NCBI RefSeq assembly: GCF_027497995.1
Contig: NZ_JAODBT010000002.1
Location: forward strand, 496,001 to 560,000
Reading direction: 5' to 3'
DNA: 64,000 nucleotides
Source: Stenotrophomonas sp. Iso1
Lineage (GTDB): Bacteria > Pseudomonadota > Gammaproteobacteria > Xanthomonadales > Xanthomonadaceae
Made by a program: the position numbers and the translations under genes. A model generated the notes under the pieces. The model did no database searches. It was not told where the DNA came from and worked only from the letters and a program-made list of their open reading frames with translations. Numbering within the stretch: the stretch's first letter is position 1; each line of letters begins with the position of its first letter. Below are positions 49,271 to 59,456 of this stretch, piece after piece.

Positions 49271-51766
49271 ATGTCGTCAGTTGCCGTTCCACTCGCCGAT
49301 CCCACCGCCGTCCGTACCGTCGTCCATAAATTTGGCGGCACATCGGTGGCCGATGCGGATCGCTACCGCCATGTGGCGCAGTTGCTGCTGGCGCGCGAGG
49401 AGCAGACCCAGGTCACCGTGGTCTCGGCGATGAAAGGGGTAACCGATGCGTTGATCGACTTGGCGCGCCTTTCTGCCGCAGGTGAGGGTGCTTGGGACGA
49501 CCGCTGGCACGAACTGCGGGCGCGTCACCGTGCGGCAGCGGTGTCGCTGCTGGGTGAGCATTCCGGCCCGACCATCGAATGGTTTGATGCCCGCTTCGAA
49601 CGGCTGCGTGAAGTCCTGGCTGCCTTGGCGGTGATCGGTGAGTTGCCGCAGGAAGTGCTGGATCGGGTGCAAGGCCTGGGTGAAGTGTTCTCCGCACACC
49701 TGCTGGGCCATCACTTACAGGCGCTGGGTGAAGACTGTGATGTGCTAGATGCGCGCGACGTACTGGTGGTCAACCATGGCGAACTTGGCGTGGACGTGGA
49801 TTGGAAATCGAGCGCGGCCAAACTGGCATTGTGGCGGGAGTCGCACCTGGCGCACCGGGTGGTGGTCACAGGCTTCGTTGCCCGGGATCGAAAGGGCAAT
49901 ATCACCACGCTTGGCCGCAATGGCAGTGATTTTTCCGGTGCCATCTTTGCCGCCCTGTTTGAGGCTGACGAGCTGCACATCTGGACCGATGTGGACGGCG
50001 TGCTCTCCGCCGACCCGCGCGTGGTGCCCGAAGCCGTACAGCTGGATGCACTCAGCTACGACGAAGCCTGCGAATTAGCGTATTTCGGCGCAAAAGTGGT
50101 ACATCCGCAAACGATGTCCCCGGCCATCGAACGTGGCTTGCCGATCATCATCCGCAATACGTTCCAGCCTGATCACCCCGGCACCCGCATCACCGCAGAA
50201 AGCTCCAGCCGTGGTCCGATCAAGGGTTTGACGCTCAGTCCGGATCTGGCCGTGCTGAATCTGGAAGGTACCGGTTTGATCGGTGTGCCGGGTACGGCTG
50301 AGCGCGTGTTCGCTGCACTTCGCAATGCGCACGTTTCGGTGGTGATGATCTCGCAGGGTTCATCGGAACACTCGATCTGCTGCGTGGTGAAACAGGCCGA
50401 ATCCGAGCGGGCGCGTGATGCCTTGCTGCAGGGCTTTTCGCACGAATTGGCCGCCGGCCAAGTGCAGCGTGTGCAGTTGACCACCGGTGTGAGCGTGCTG
50501 GCTGCGGTGGGCGATGGTATGGCAGGGCAGCCTGGTGTTGCCGCGCGCTTGTTTGAGTCGTTGGGGCGGGCACAGGTCAATATTCTGGCCATTGCGCAGG
50601 GTTCGTCCGAGCGCAATATCTCCGTCGCCATCGAAAGCTGTGATGCGACCAAGGCACTGCGCGCGGCGCATGCCGGATTTTGGCTGTCGCCGCAGACCTT
50701 CTCCGTGGGTGTGATCGGCCCGGGCAACGTTGGTGCGGCGTTGCTGGATCAACTCAATGCCGCTCAGCCGCAACTGTTGGCCAAGGCCAAGCTTGATTTG
50801 CGCCTGCGTGCGATCACCTCGCGCAGCACCATGCTGCTGGACCAGCGCGGCCTGCACGGCGAGTGGAAACAAGCATTTGAAGCGGCCAAGGTGCCCGCCG
50901 ACCTGGATCAGTTCACCGACCACCTGCTGTCCGCGCGTCTGCCGCACACCTTGATTGTCGATTGCAGTGGCAGCTCGGACGTGGCTGAGCGTTACGCCGG
51001 CTGGTTGGCAGCCGGCATCCATGTGGTCACGCCGAACAAGCAAGCGGGTGCCGGTCCACTGGTGCGTTACCACGCCATCCGCGTTGCGGCTGAAACCAGC
51101 GGCGCGCGCTTCCGCTACGAGGCCACGGTGGGCGCAGGCTTGCCGGTGATCACCACGCTGCGTGATCTGGTCGATACCGGCGATGAAGTCACCGCCATTG
51201 CGGGCATCTTCTCGGGCACGCTGGCCTGGTTGTTCAACAAGTACGACGGCAGTGTGCCGTTCTCCGAGTTGGTCACGCAGGCACGCGGGATGGGCTACAC
51301 CGAGCCGGATCCACGCGACGATCTGTCCGGCGTAGACGTGGCGCGCAAGCTGGTGATTCTGGCGCGTGAAGCTGGCAACGACATCAGTCTGGAAGATGTG
51401 GCGGTGGAAAGCCTGGTGCCTGAATCCCTCCAGGGCGCAAGCGTCGAGGATTTCATGGCGCGTCTGTCAGAGGTCGATGTGGTGTTCACGCAGCGTCTGA
51501 GTGAGGCGCGGGCGCGCGGCAATGTGCTGCGCTATGTCGCCCAGTTCAAACCGGGCCAACAGCCGAGTGTCGGGCTGGTTGAACTGCCGGCAGACCATGC
51601 ATTCGCCAATCTGCGCCTGACCGATAACGTGGTGCAGTTCACCACCGGTCGTTATTGCGATAACCCGTTGGTAGTGCAGGGCCCAGGTGCTGGGCCGGAG
51701 GTCACCGCAGCCGGCGTGTTTGCGGATGTGCTGCGTGTGGCGGCGGGCGAAGGGGCGCGCTTGTGA
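49271..51766 (+). CDS. thrA: Bifunctional aspartate kinase / homoserine dehydrogenase I
   Basis: Catalyses the first and third steps from aspartate to threonine. The 831-residue protein starts at ATG 49271, eight bases after AGAGG. The N-terminal kinase has [15 protein letters not shown] and the [19 protein letters not shown] segment. Central ACT domains (about 325-470) sense threonine ([20 protein letters not shown]). The dehydrogenase begins with [16 protein letters not shown] and contains [11 protein letters not shown] and [12 protein letters not shown]. thrB starts inside its last codons. Confidence 0.97.
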   Translation: MSSVAVPLADPTAVRTVVHKFGGTSVADADRYRHVAQLLLAREEQTQVTVVSAMKGVTDALIDLARLSAAGEGAWDDRWHELRARHRAAAVSLLGEHSGPTIEWFDARFERLREVLAALAVIGELPQEVLDRVQGLGEVFSAHLLGHHLQALGEDCDVLDARDVLVVNHGELGVDVDWKSSAAKLALWRESHLAHRVVVTGFVARDRKGNITTLGRNGSDFSGAIFAALFEADELHIWTDVDGVLSADPRVVPEAVQLDALSYDEACELAYFGAKVVHPQTMSPAIERGLPIIIRNTFQPDHPGTRITAESSSRGPIKGLTLSPDLAVLNLEGTGLIGVPGTAERVFAALRNAHVSVVMISQGSSEHSICCVVKQAESERARDALLQGFSHELAAGQVQRVQLTTGVSVLAAVGDGMAGQPGVAARLFESLGRAQVNILAIAQGSSERNISVAIESCDATKALRAAHAGFWLSPQTFSVGVIGPGNVGAALLDQLNAAQPQLLAKAKLDLRLRAITSRSTMLLDQRGLHGEWKQAFEAAKVPADLDQFTDHLLSARLPHTLIVDCSGSSDVAERYAGWLAAGIHVVTPNKQAGAGPLVRYHAIRVAAETSGARFRYEATVGAGLPVITTLRDLVDTGDEVTAIAGIFSGTLAWLFNKYDGSVPFSELVTQARGMGYTEPDPRDDLSGVDVARKLVILAREAGNDISLEDVAVESLVPESLQGASVEDFMARLSEVDVVFTQRLSEARARGNVLRYVAQFKPGQQPSVGLVELPADHAFANLRLTDNVVQFTTGRYCDNPLVVQGPGAGPEVTAAGVFADVLRVAAGEGARL

Positions 51767-52713
51767 GCGATGCATTGAGAAATTCTGGTCTGCGTGAAGC
51801 ACGTGCATTCGCGCCTGCATCGGTAGCGAACGTGGCGGTGGGTTTTGATCTGTTGGGCTACGCCGTGGCGGGTGTTGGCGACACGGTGACGGTGCGGCGA
51901 ATCGATGCGCCCGAAGTCCGCATCGCCGCCATTCGTGGTGCCGCCATAGCGCTGCCGCGTGAGGCACCGGATAACACTGCTGGCGCGGCGTTGATCGCAT
52001 TGCGTGAAGCCTTGGGGCTGTCGTTCGGGTTCGAGATTGAAATCGACAAAGGCATCCCGCTCAGTTCAGGGATGGGTGGTTCGGCCGCTTCGTGCGTGGC
52101 GGCACTGGTGGCGGCCAATGCACTGCTCGATGCGCCACTGACTCGTGAGCAGTTATATGTGTATTCACTGGAGGGTGAAGCCGTCGCCAGTGGCAGTCGT
52201 CACGGTGACAATCTCGGGCCGATGTTCCTCGGCGGATTGGTGCTGTCCACGCTGGAGCGCTTGGTGCCGGTGCCGGTGCCGGCTGCCTGGCACAGTCTGC
52301 TGGTGCATCCGGATGCGCTGCTGGAGACGCGCCGCGCGCGCGCTGCTTTGCAAGGGACATACGAACTCAAGGAATTCGTCGCCCAGAGCACCAATCTGGC
52401 GCTGGTTCTGGCGGGTTGCCATGCCGGCGACGCAGGGCTGGTGCGGGCAGGGCTGGCGGATGTCTTGATCGAGCCGCGCCGTGCGTCGTTGATTATCGGT
52501 TTTGATGCCGCCAAGCAGGCAGCTCTGAATGCAGGCGCGATGGGTGCCAGCATTTCAGGCGCTGGCCCCAGCATCTTTGCCTGGTTTGAGACGCGCGAAG
52601 CCGCCGAAGCCGCCGTACAGGACGTACAGGTCGCATTCGCCACCGCTGGCTTCGGTAGCCAGGCTTGGGTGACGCCGCTGAACAGTCCCGGCGCAACGTT
52701 GCTCTCGTCCTGA
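51763..52713 (+). CDS. thrB: Homoserine kinase
   Basis: GHMP-superfamily kinase making O-phosphohomoserine, 316 residues. It has the [20 protein letters not shown] start, the ATP-binding [19 protein letters not shown] loop near residue 100 and [18 protein letters not shown] near the C-terminus. It starts at a GTG overlapping the thrA stop (GTGA), so expression is coupled. Confidence 0.96.
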   Translation: MSDALRNSGLREARAFAPASVANVAVGFDLLGYAVAGVGDTVTVRRIDAPEVRIAAIRGAAIALPREAPDNTAGAALIALREALGLSFGFEIEIDKGIPLSSGMGGSAASCVAALVAANALLDAPLTREQLYVYSLEGEAVASGSRHGDNLGPMFLGGLVLSTLERLVPVPVPAAWHSLLVHPDALLETRRARAALQGTYELKEFVAQSTNLALVLAGCHAGDAGLVRAGLADVLIEPRRASLIIGFDAAKQAALNAGAMGASISGAGPSIFAWFETREAAEAAVQDVQVAFATAGFGSQAWVTPLNSPGATLLSS

Positions 52714-52780
52714 GGCCCTCTCCCGTGCGCAAGCGAGGGCAAGCGTCCTCGCAACGCCACCACCTATTCCGGAAGCCGCA

Positions 52781-54082
52781 ATGAACTTCATTTCCACCCG
52801 TAACGCTTCTCCCGTTGCAAGCCTCAGCCAAGCCGTCGCCGCCGGTCTGGCGCCTGATGGCGGTTTGTATGTTCCGCAGCAGATGCCTGAAGCGCGCGGC
52901 TTGCAGGCCGGCGATTCGCTGGCAGCGACCGCTACGGACCTGCTGTCGCCGTTCTTTGCCAACGACGGGCTCGAGACCGAGCTGCCCGGTATCTGCCAGC
53001 AGGCCTTTGACTTTCCCGCGCCGCTGCTGCCGTTGGCGACACGCAACGACCATGTCCTGGAGCTGTTCCATGGACCTACTGCGGCGTTCAAAGATTTCGG
53101 TGCGCGTTTTCTTGCTGCCAGCCTCTCGCGTTTACGCGCATGGCAGGACCAGCCGCTGACCATCGTGGTGGCAACCTCTGGTGATACCGGCGCCGCGGTT
53201 GCCGCCGCATTTCACAATCAGCCCAATCTCAAGGTTGTGGTGCTTTACCCCGATGGACGCGTATCGCCGCGCCAGGCACATCAGTTGGGGTGTTTGGGAG
53301 GCAACATCCGCGCGTTGCGCGTGGCTGGCTCATTTGACGATTGCCAGGCCATGGCCAAGCAGGCGCTCAATGACGGTGAATTGCAGGCGCGGGTGCCGCT
53401 CAGTTCGGCCAACAGCATCAGCCTCGGGCGTTTGTTGCCGCAGATGAGCTACTACGCGCACGCGGCGCTCAGTCATCAGGCCGTGCACGACTCGCCGCTG
53501 AACTTCGTCATCCCCACCGGCAACCTCGGCAACGCGATGGCCGCCGTCATGGCGCGCGCGTTGGGTGTACCGCTGGGGCGCATTGTGTTGGCGACCAATG
53601 CCAATCGCGTGTTGCCGGATTACTTCACGGGGGGCGACTACACGCCCAAGGCCAGTGTCGCCACCTTGGCCAATGCCATGGATGTCGGCGCTCCCAGCAA
53701 TTTCGAGCGTCTGCGTTGGCTGTACAACGGTGATGATGCGGCCTTGCGCGACGCCTTTGTTTCCCGCGCGGTCGGCGATGCGAGCATTCGCGAGACCATC
53801 GCCCGTCGCTATCACCAGCATGGCGAGGTGTTCTGCCCGCATACGGCTACCGCCGTGCAGGTACTGGAGCAACTGCGGGCCAGTGGCGACGCGCCGCCGG
53901 ACCAGCACTGGGCGGTCGCGGCGACCGCGCATCCGGCCAAGTTCGAGTCGGTGGTCGAGCCGCTGATCGGCCGGGAAGTGCCGGTGCCGGCTGCATTGGC
54001 CGAGTTGCTCAAGCGTCCAGCTCATGCCGAACCCTGCGCACCGGAGTACGCGGCACTGCGTAAAACTTTGCTGGAAGGCTGA
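52781..54082 (+). CDS. thrC: Threonine synthase
   Basis: PLP enzyme converting O-phosphohomoserine to threonine, 433 residues. It begins MNFISTRNASPVASLSQAV, has the PLP lysine in HGPTAAFKDFGARFL near residue 108 and the phosphate loop TSGDTGAAVAAAF. FVIPTGNLGNAMAAVMA is a further signature. It lies 67 bases after thrB, last gene of thrABC. Confidence 0.96.
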   Translation: MNFISTRNASPVASLSQAVAAGLAPDGGLYVPQQMPEARGLQAGDSLAATATDLLSPFFANDGLETELPGICQQAFDFPAPLLPLATRNDHVLELFHGPTAAFKDFGARFLAASLSRLRAWQDQPLTIVVATSGDTGAAVAAAFHNQPNLKVVVLYPDGRVSPRQAHQLGCLGGNIRALRVAGSFDDCQAMAKQALNDGELQARVPLSSANSISLGRLLPQMSYYAHAALSHQAVHDSPLNFVIPTGNLGNAMAAVMARALGVPLGRIVLATNANRVLPDYFTGGDYTPKASVATLANAMDVGAPSNFERLRWLYNGDDAALRDAFVSRAVGDASIRETIARRYHQHGEVFCPHTATAVQVLEQLRASGDAPPDQHWAVAATAHPAKFESVVEPLIGREVPVPAALAELLKRPAHAEPCAPEYAALRKTLLEG

Positions 54083-54447
54083 AGGACTTTTGCGGGGGCG
54101 ACGCATGTCGCGAAGCCTTCAGGCGCCGCTGATCAATGCGGGCGTGCAATGTCGAGATTCGCCGTGGCCCGGCTGGGCGGCTGCGCAGTCGGGGAATAGT
54201 CAAGGGTTAGCGTCACGCACGCTTGCCTGTGGTCGCAATTGAAGGGCATGCAACTCGCGTTGTATGCCGCGGACGGGCAACGCTTGCCCCGTTGCACGTG
54301 GCGTTCTACAACCATGGCGTGAGCCGCCAAGCCAAAAGGCCAACGACGTTGGCGAACGACGGCAGTCTTGCCGGCGTTACTGCCTGGTTTCTGCTTCTGT
54401 CGAGCGGTGACCTTTTCAGCCTAGCGGCGGACGCCACTCTCGCAGCG
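54083..54447. other. Intergenic stretch with two hairpins, thrC to fnr
   Basis: No gene is supported. A compound hairpin straddles the thrC stop: outer CTGAAGG/CCTTCAG (54079-54085, 54116-54122) and inner GCGAC/GTCGC (54098-54111). A second near-perfect hairpin GGCATGCAAC/GTTGTATGCC lies at 54245-54268. Neither has a T-run. Either could mark the 3' ends of the convergent thrC and fnr-like transcripts. Confidence 0.45.
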
Positions 54448-55206
54448 TCAGAGCTCGTCGTTGGCGAGTTTCTGTAGTGCGGCGGAATCCAGAATCTCCA
54501 CCACGTTCAGGTGGGGAAGGGCGATCAGCCCTTGCTGGCGCAGCTTGGTGAACGTGCGACTCACCGTTTCCATGGTCAGGCCGAGGTGGTCGGCGATGTC
54601 GCCGCGGCCCATCGGTAGCGACACGCGGTTGCTGCTACGGCCCAGTAGGGCGGTCTCGCGGGCGGCGAGGCGCAGCAGGAAGTCGGCCAGCCGTTCCGGC
54701 GGCTGCAGACGCGCCAAGGCAAGGGCATTGTCCTGCGCAGCATCCAGTTCCTGGCAAGCGCGCTGCAGCAACTTGCGCTCCAAGTGCGGGTAGCGCTGGC
54801 GGAGGTCGCGCATCTGCGGCATCGGCACCCGGCAGACGCGGCTCTCGGCGATGGCCTCAATGTCGTAGCGGTGCTGGTCAGCGCCGCTGAGGCCCATATA
54901 GTCACCGGGCAGCACGAAACCGTTCACCTGGCGCCGGCCGTCGGTCAATGTCCGCACCAGGCGCAGCGCGCCCTCGGTTACGGTATAGACATAAGTGCGT
55001 GGCTCGCCGGTACGGGCCAGCGTGGCGCCCAGCGGGACGGGTATCGAGGTGGTGATCTGCTCCAGTGCCTGCACTTCGTCACAGGACAACGCCGAGCACA
55101 CCGAGAGGTGTCGGACCGAGCAATGCAGGCATTCACGCGCACTATTGCCGTCTGCAGTAGCAGACGATGCAAATGATTGCTCGAGGCCAGGGGCGGGCCG
55201 GGACAT
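54448..55206 (-). CDS. FNR/CRP-family transcriptional regulator with cysteine cluster
   Basis: A 252-residue regulator, started at ATG 55206 (MSRPAPGLEQ); the open frame extends 30 codons further without support. The N-terminus has cysteines CLHCSVRHLSVC (CX2CX7C), and a fourth candidate ligand is in SRVCRVPMPQM near residue 123, so an oxygen-sensing iron-sulphur cluster is likely. The cNMP-binding-like barrel is followed by a dimer helix and a winged helix with METVSRTFTKLRQQGLI, which keeps the ExxSR recognition pattern of FNR. hisS is divergent from it. Confidence 0.87.
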   Translation of the reverse strand: MSRPAPGLEQSFASSATADGNSARECLHCSVRHLSVCSALSCDEVQALEQITTSIPVPLGATLARTGEPRTYVYTVTEGALRLVRTLTDGRRQVNGFVLPGDYMGLSGADQHRYDIEAIAESRVCRVPMPQMRDLRQRYPHLERKLLQRACQELDAAQDNALALARLQPPERLADFLLRLAARETALLGRSSNRVSLPMGRGDIADHLGLTMETVSRTFTKLRQQGLIALPHLNVVEILDSAALQKLANDEL

Positions 55207-55317
55207 GGCTTCAATACGGACGGGGGCAGGGGTAAATGATACTTCATGCCGCCAGTGAGGCGGCCTGGCGCTAGAATTGCAGGTCAACCACCCCACTGAG
55301 TTGCAGGAGTTTCGCCC

Positions 55318-56724
55318 GTGATCAAGCCCCGTACCCCGCCCGGCATCATGGAATTGCTGCCGCGCGAGCAGATCGCGTTCCAGCGCATGCTGGACGTCAT
55401 CCGGCGCAACTACGAGCGTTTCGGGTTCCTGCCGGTAGAGACCCCGGTATTTGAACTGTCCGACGTGCTGCTGACTAAATCTGGCGGCGAAACCGAACGC
55501 CAGGTGTATTTCGTGCAGTCCACGGGGGCGCTGGCCAATGCTGCCGAGTCCGGCGCTACCGGCCTGCCGGAAATGGCGCTGCGCTTCGATCTAACCGTGC
55601 CGCTGGCCCGCTATGTGGCCGAGCACGAGCACGACCTGACCTTCCCGTTCCGCCGCTACCAGATGCAGCGCGTCTACCGTGGCGAGCGTGCCCAGCGCGG
55701 CCGCTTCCGCGAGTTCTACCAGTGCGATGTGGACGTGATCGGCAAAGACGCGCTGAGCATCCGTTATGACGCTGAGGTGCTGGCGGTCATCCACGCGGTG
55801 TTCTCCGAGCTGCGCATCGGCAAATTTGCCGTGCAGCTGAACAACCGCAAGCTGATGCGTGGCTTCTTCGAGGCCCAGGGCGTTGCCGACCCGCAGCAGC
55901 AGGCGCTGGTGTTGCGCGAGGTCGACAAACTGGACAAGCGCGGCGCCGACTACGTGCGTGAAACCCTGGTCGGCCCGGATTTCAACCTGCCGGCTGAAGC
56001 GGTCGAGCGCATTCTGGCTTTCGTCGAAGTGCGTTCGGCCTCGCATGCCGATGCGTTGGGCAAACTGGATGCGGTGCTGGCCGAGGCCGGCGATTCGGCT
56101 GGTGAGTCGCTGCGTACCGGTGCCGCAGAGCTGCGCGAGGTGCTGGAGCTGGTGAAGGGGTTGGGGGTGCCGGAGACGGCGTACTGCCTGAATTTCTCCA
56201 TTGCCCGTGGTCTGGACTACTACACCGGCACCGTCTACGAGACCACGCTCAGCGACCATCCGCAGATCGGCTCGATCTGCTCCGGCGGTCGGTACGAAGA
56301 CCTGGCCAGCCACTACACCAAGTCCCGGCTGCCGGGCGTGGGTATTTCCATTGGCCTGACCCGCCTGTTCTGGCAGTTGCGTGAGGCCAATCTGATTGAC
56401 GGCATTGCTGAAAGCAGCGTACATGCCATGGTGGCGCTGATGGACGAGGCGTCCATGCCGCAATCGTTGGATATCGCCCGTCGCCTGCGCGCTGGTGGCA
56501 TCAATACCGAGGTGCAGATGGAGCCGAAGAAGATCGGCAAGCAGTTCCAGTACGCAGCCAAGGCGGGTATCCGCTTCGTGGTACTGGCCGGTGAAGACGA
56601 GCTGGCGCGTGGCGTGGTGGCGGTCAAGGATCTGCTGCGCGAGCAACAGTTTGAGGTTGCCCGCGACGAGCTGGCATCCACACTGCAGGTGGAGCTGGAG
56701 CAGGCGCGCGCCATGGCGCGCTGA
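55318..56724 (+). CDS. hisS: Histidine--tRNA ligase
   Basis: Class II synthetase of 468 residues, starting at GTG 55318 with GGAG seven bases upstream. It has the N-terminal [19 protein letters not shown], motif 2 ([21 protein letters not shown]), the histidine-specific [13 protein letters not shown] near residue 295 and motif 3 [15 protein letters not shown], then an anticodon-binding domain. A terminator separates it from the hisR-like gene, so it is not part of the his biosynthetic transcript. Confidence 0.97.
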   Translation: MIKPRTPPGIMELLPREQIAFQRMLDVIRRNYERFGFLPVETPVFELSDVLLTKSGGETERQVYFVQSTGALANAAESGATGLPEMALRFDLTVPLARYVAEHEHDLTFPFRRYQMQRVYRGERAQRGRFREFYQCDVDVIGKDALSIRYDAEVLAVIHAVFSELRIGKFAVQLNNRKLMRGFFEAQGVADPQQQALVLREVDKLDKRGADYVRETLVGPDFNLPAEAVERILAFVEVRSASHADALGKLDAVLAEAGDSAGESLRTGAAELREVLELVKGLGVPETAYCLNFSIARGLDYYTGTVYETTLSDHPQIGSICSGGRYEDLASHYTKSRLPGVGISIGLTRLFWQLREANLIDGIAESSVHAMVALMDEASMPQSLDIARRLRAGGINTEVQMEPKKIGKQFQYAAKAGIRFVVLAGEDELARGVVAVKDLLREQQFEVARDELASTLQVELEQARAMAR

Positions 56725-56748
56725 GCAGTCATCACACGCTGAACAAAG

Positions 56749-56773
56749 GGCCCCGCAGTGCGGGGCCTTTTTT
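56749..56773 (+). terminator. Rho-independent terminator after hisS
   Basis: Eight-base GC stem GGCCCCGC/GCGGGGCC with loop AGT, followed by six T. Confidence 0.92.
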
Positions 56774-56861
56774 GTGGCCGATTTCCCTGCAGAGCGAAGT
56801 CGCGACCGCTGGGCGGTGCTCAGGAACCCCGCTCAACCGCAATGTGCTGCATCAAGCGGGT

Positions 56862-56890
56862 TTGACCCATCCAAAGTTTTGTACTAACGT
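56862..56890 (+). promoter_or_regulatory. Promoter of the his operon
   Basis: A -35 TTGACC (56862-56867) and a -10 TAACGT (56885-56890) are spaced 17 bases apart. The -10 lies inside the 34-base palindrome, so a bound repressor would block polymerase. The predicted start is near 56897, giving a leader of about 20 bases without a clear ribosome site. Confidence 0.6.
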
Positions 56891-56914
56891 ACTAGCACGC
56901 TAATACGTTGATAC
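56881..56914 (+). promoter_or_regulatory. Candidate HisR operator (34-bp near-palindrome)
   Basis: The core GTACTAGC-AC-GCTAATAC (56889-56906) is a two-fold palindrome with one mismatch per half. It is embedded in a wider one starting GTACTAACGTA and ending TACGTTGATAC, in which 26 of 34 positions match the reverse complement. The CTAG half-site resembles those bound by TrpR. It spans the -10, the predicted start and the region up to three bases before the regulator's ATG. Confidence 0.75.
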
Positions 56915-56916
56915 AA

Positions 56917-57243
56917 ATGAAACCGCGCATCGATTCCGAACGTGAAAAGGCTTCTGACGCCCCTTTGAAGGCGCTGTCTCGGGCGCTGGCTGCGCTGGAC
57001 AAGCCGCAGGACGTGCAGGCATTCCTGCGTGATCTCTGCACCCCCGCCGAGCTGGAGGCCATGGCCGACCGCTGGCGCGTGGTGCCGCTGTTGCGCAAGG
57101 GCGTGCCTTACCGCGAGATCTACGACCTGACCGGGGTGAGCGTCACCACCATTGGCCGGGTCGCGCGCTCGCTCGAACACGGCGCCGGGGGCTATACCGC
57201 CGCCATCGAGCGGCTCGCCGCGCGTAAAACCGAATCCAACTGA
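56917..57243 (+). CDS. hisR: TrpR-family (YerC/YecD-like) regulator, probable repressor of histidine biosynthesis
   Basis: A 108-residue DNA-binding protein of the TrpR superfamily: LRDLCTPAELEAMADRWRVV opens the helical core and GVPYREIYDLTGVSVTTIGR is the helix-turn-helix. It is the first gene of the his operon, nine bases before hisG, behind a palindrome that overlaps the promoter. Such a TrpR-like regulator preceding hisG is a known arrangement in Xanthomonadaceae, where it has been predicted to repress his genes. Autorepression is inferred. A TTG at 56908 would start inside the operator, so ATG 56917 is preferred. Confidence 0.85.
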   Translation: MKPRIDSEREKASDAPLKALSRALAALDKPQDVQAFLRDLCTPAELEAMADRWRVVPLLRKGVPYREIYDLTGVSVTTIGRVARSLEHGAGGYTAAIERLAARKTESN

Positions 57244-57252
57244 GAAACGAAC

Positions 57253-58164
57253 ATGAGTGCTTCAACCACGGCCCCGGCGCGTGACCGGTTGCGTATTGCC
57301 ATCCAGAAGAGCGGCCGCCTGGCTGACCCCGCGCGTAGCCTGTTGGCTGCATGCGGCCTGAGCTGGCGCCAAAGCCGCGACAAGCTGTTCTGTTTTGGTG
57401 AGTCGTTGCCGGTGGACCTGCTGCTGGTGCGCGATGACGACATCCCCGGTCTGATCGCCGATGGCGTGTGTGACCTGGGCGTAGTCGGCCTGAATGAATT
57501 GGACGAACAGGCGAAGGCGCGCCGTCAGATCGGCCTGCCCGATGCCTATCAGCCGCTGCGTGGGTTGGGCTTCGGGTCGTGCCGTTTGATGATTGCTGTT
57601 CCTGAAGAATGGGACTGGCAGGGTGTGCAGATGCTGCAGGGCAAGCGCATCGCCACAAGCTATCCGGCCATTCTTGCGGCGTGGCTGAAGGAAAAGGGTG
57701 TGGACGCGCAGGTGGTGGAGTTGTCCGGCTCAGTGGAAATTGCACCGAAACTGGGCACGGCGGAATTGATCTGCGACCTGGTTTCCAGCGGCGCCACGCT
57801 GGCGGCCAATCAGCTCAAGCCAGTGGAAGTGCTGCTGGAAAGCGAGGCGGTGCTGGCCGGGCCGGTGAACGAGCTGGACGATGCACGCGCCGGTCTGATG
57901 GCCATGCTGCTGCGTCGTCTGGATGGTCTAAGCAAGACGCAGGACCAGAAGCTGTTGATGTTCAGCGCCGCCGAGGAAAGCGTGGACGCGCTGTCGCGGT
58001 TGCTTCCCGATGCCGAGCCGCTGCTGCGGCTACCCGGCGAAGGTGGAGCGGTACGCCTGCAGACCATGTGCAATGGCGCATTGAGTTGGCAGCGCCTGGA
58101 AGAACTGGAGCGCGCTGGCGCGCAGGGATTGATGGTGCTGGCGGTGGAGAAGTCGCTGGTATGA
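57253..58164 (+). CDS. hisG: ATP phosphoribosyltransferase, long form
   Basis: First enzyme of histidine synthesis, joining ATP and PRPP. At 303 residues it is the long hexameric form with a C-terminal ACT-like domain for histidine feedback. Motifs: [20 protein letters not shown] at the N-terminus, the [15 protein letters not shown] segment, and the PRPP-binding [18 protein letters not shown] near residue 175. Being long-form, it needs no HisZ, and none is seen. Its stop overlaps the hisD start (ATGA). Confidence 0.97.
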   Translation: MSASTTAPARDRLRIAIQKSGRLADPARSLLAACGLSWRQSRDKLFCFGESLPVDLLLVRDDDIPGLIADGVCDLGVVGLNELDEQAKARRQIGLPDAYQPLRGLGFGSCRLMIAVPEEWDWQGVQMLQGKRIATSYPAILAAWLKEKGVDAQVVELSGSVEIAPKLGTAELICDLVSSGATLAANQLKPVEVLLESEAVLAGPVNELDDARAGLMAMLLRRLDGLSKTQDQKLLMFSAAEESVDALSRLLPDAEPLLRLPGEGGAVRLQTMCNGALSWQRLEELERAGAQGLMVLAVEKSLV

Positions 58165-59456
58165 ACATCCTGGATTGGAGCGCATTGGATACGAACGGGC
58201 AGGCGCGTGCGCTTACCCGCCCCGTGCAGGCGGTTGCGACACAGACGCGCGAGTCGGTTGCCGCCCTCATCGCACAGGTGCGTGCAGACGGGGATGAGGC
58301 GCTGCGTGAGATCAGTGCCCGCTTTGATGGCGTCGCGCCGGAGCACTTTGAAGTCAGCGAAGCCGAATTCGCGGCTGCCGAACTGGCCGTTCCGGCGGAA
58401 CTGCGCATTGCCATGCAGCAGGCGCTGGATCGCATCAATGTTTACCACCACGCAGGCATGGCGCAGCCGTACTCGGTGGAAACCGCGCCAGGCGTGGTTT
58501 GCGAGAAAATGATTCGCCCGATCGGACGTGTTGGCCTGTACGTACCGGCGGGCAGCGCGCCGCTGCCGTCCACCGCGTTGATGCTGGGGGTGCCGGCGCG
58601 TCTGGCCGGGTGCCGTGAAGTGGTGTTGTGTACACCGCCGCGCAAGGACGGCACGGCCGATCCTGCGGTGCTGGTTGCGGCACGGCTGACCGGCGTGCAC
58701 CGCGTGTACAAGATTGGCGGTGCTCAGGCTATCGCGGCCATGGCCTACGGCACGGCGACGGTGCCGTCCTGCGACAAATTGTTTGGGCCGGGCAACAGCT
58801 TCGTGACCGAGGCCAAGCAGCAGCTGGCGCAGGCCGGTGCGGCGGCCATCGACATGCCGGCAGGTCCATCCGAAGTGTTGGTAATTGCGGACGCCGGCGC
58901 CAATCCAGCGTTCGTCGCTGCCGACTTGCTGTCGCAGGCCGAGCACGGCCCGGATTCGCAGGTGCTGCTGCTCTGCGACGATGCGGCGCTGATCGTCGCA
59001 GTGCAGGATGAAGTTGAGAAGCAGGTAGCGTTGCTGGCGCGCGAGGACATTGCACGCAAGGCGCTCGGTGCTTCGCTACTGATCAAGGTTGAGTCGATTG
59101 AACAAGCCTTCGTCATTTCCAATCGCTACGCACCTGAGCACTTGATTCTGGCGCTGCGCGAACCGCGTAATTGGTTGCTACAGGTTGAGGCTGCAGGCTC
59201 GGTATTTCTGGGTGACTACACGCCAGAAGCGCTGGGTGACTACTGCTCCGGCACCAACCATGTGCTGCCGACCGCGGGTGCTGCGCGTGCGTACAGCGGT
59301 GTCAGTGTGGCCAGTTTCCAGAATCAGATCAGCGTGCAGGCCGCCACCCGCGAGGGCATCGCCAATATCGGTCCTTGCGCATTGACACTTGCGCGAGCCG
59401 AAGGCCTGGGTGCACATGCCAACGCGGTCGCTGTGCGCCTTGGAGCTGCGCCGTGA
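58161..59456 (+). CDS. hisD: Histidinol dehydrogenase
   Basis: Zinc enzyme oxidising histidinol to histidine in two NAD-dependent steps, 431 residues. ATG 58161 overlaps the hisG stop; the longer frame upstream lies over hisG and is rejected. Signatures include [36 protein letters not shown], the catalytic and metal region [14 protein letters not shown] and the C-terminal [20 protein letters not shown]. Confidence 0.97.
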   Translation: MNILDWSALDTNGQARALTRPVQAVATQTRESVAALIAQVRADGDEALREISARFDGVAPEHFEVSEAEFAAAELAVPAELRIAMQQALDRINVYHHAGMAQPYSVETAPGVVCEKMIRPIGRVGLYVPAGSAPLPSTALMLGVPARLAGCREVVLCTPPRKDGTADPAVLVAARLTGVHRVYKIGGAQAIAAMAYGTATVPSCDKLFGPGNSFVTEAKQQLAQAGAAAIDMPAGPSEVLVIADAGANPAFVAADLLSQAEHGPDSQVLLLCDDAALIVAVQDEVEKQVALLAREDIARKALGASLLIKVESIEQAFVISNRYAPEHLILALREPRNWLLQVEAAGSVFLGDYTPEALGDYCSGTNHVLPTAGAARAYSGVSVASFQNQISVQAATREGIANIGPCALTLARAEGLGAHANAVAVRLGAAP

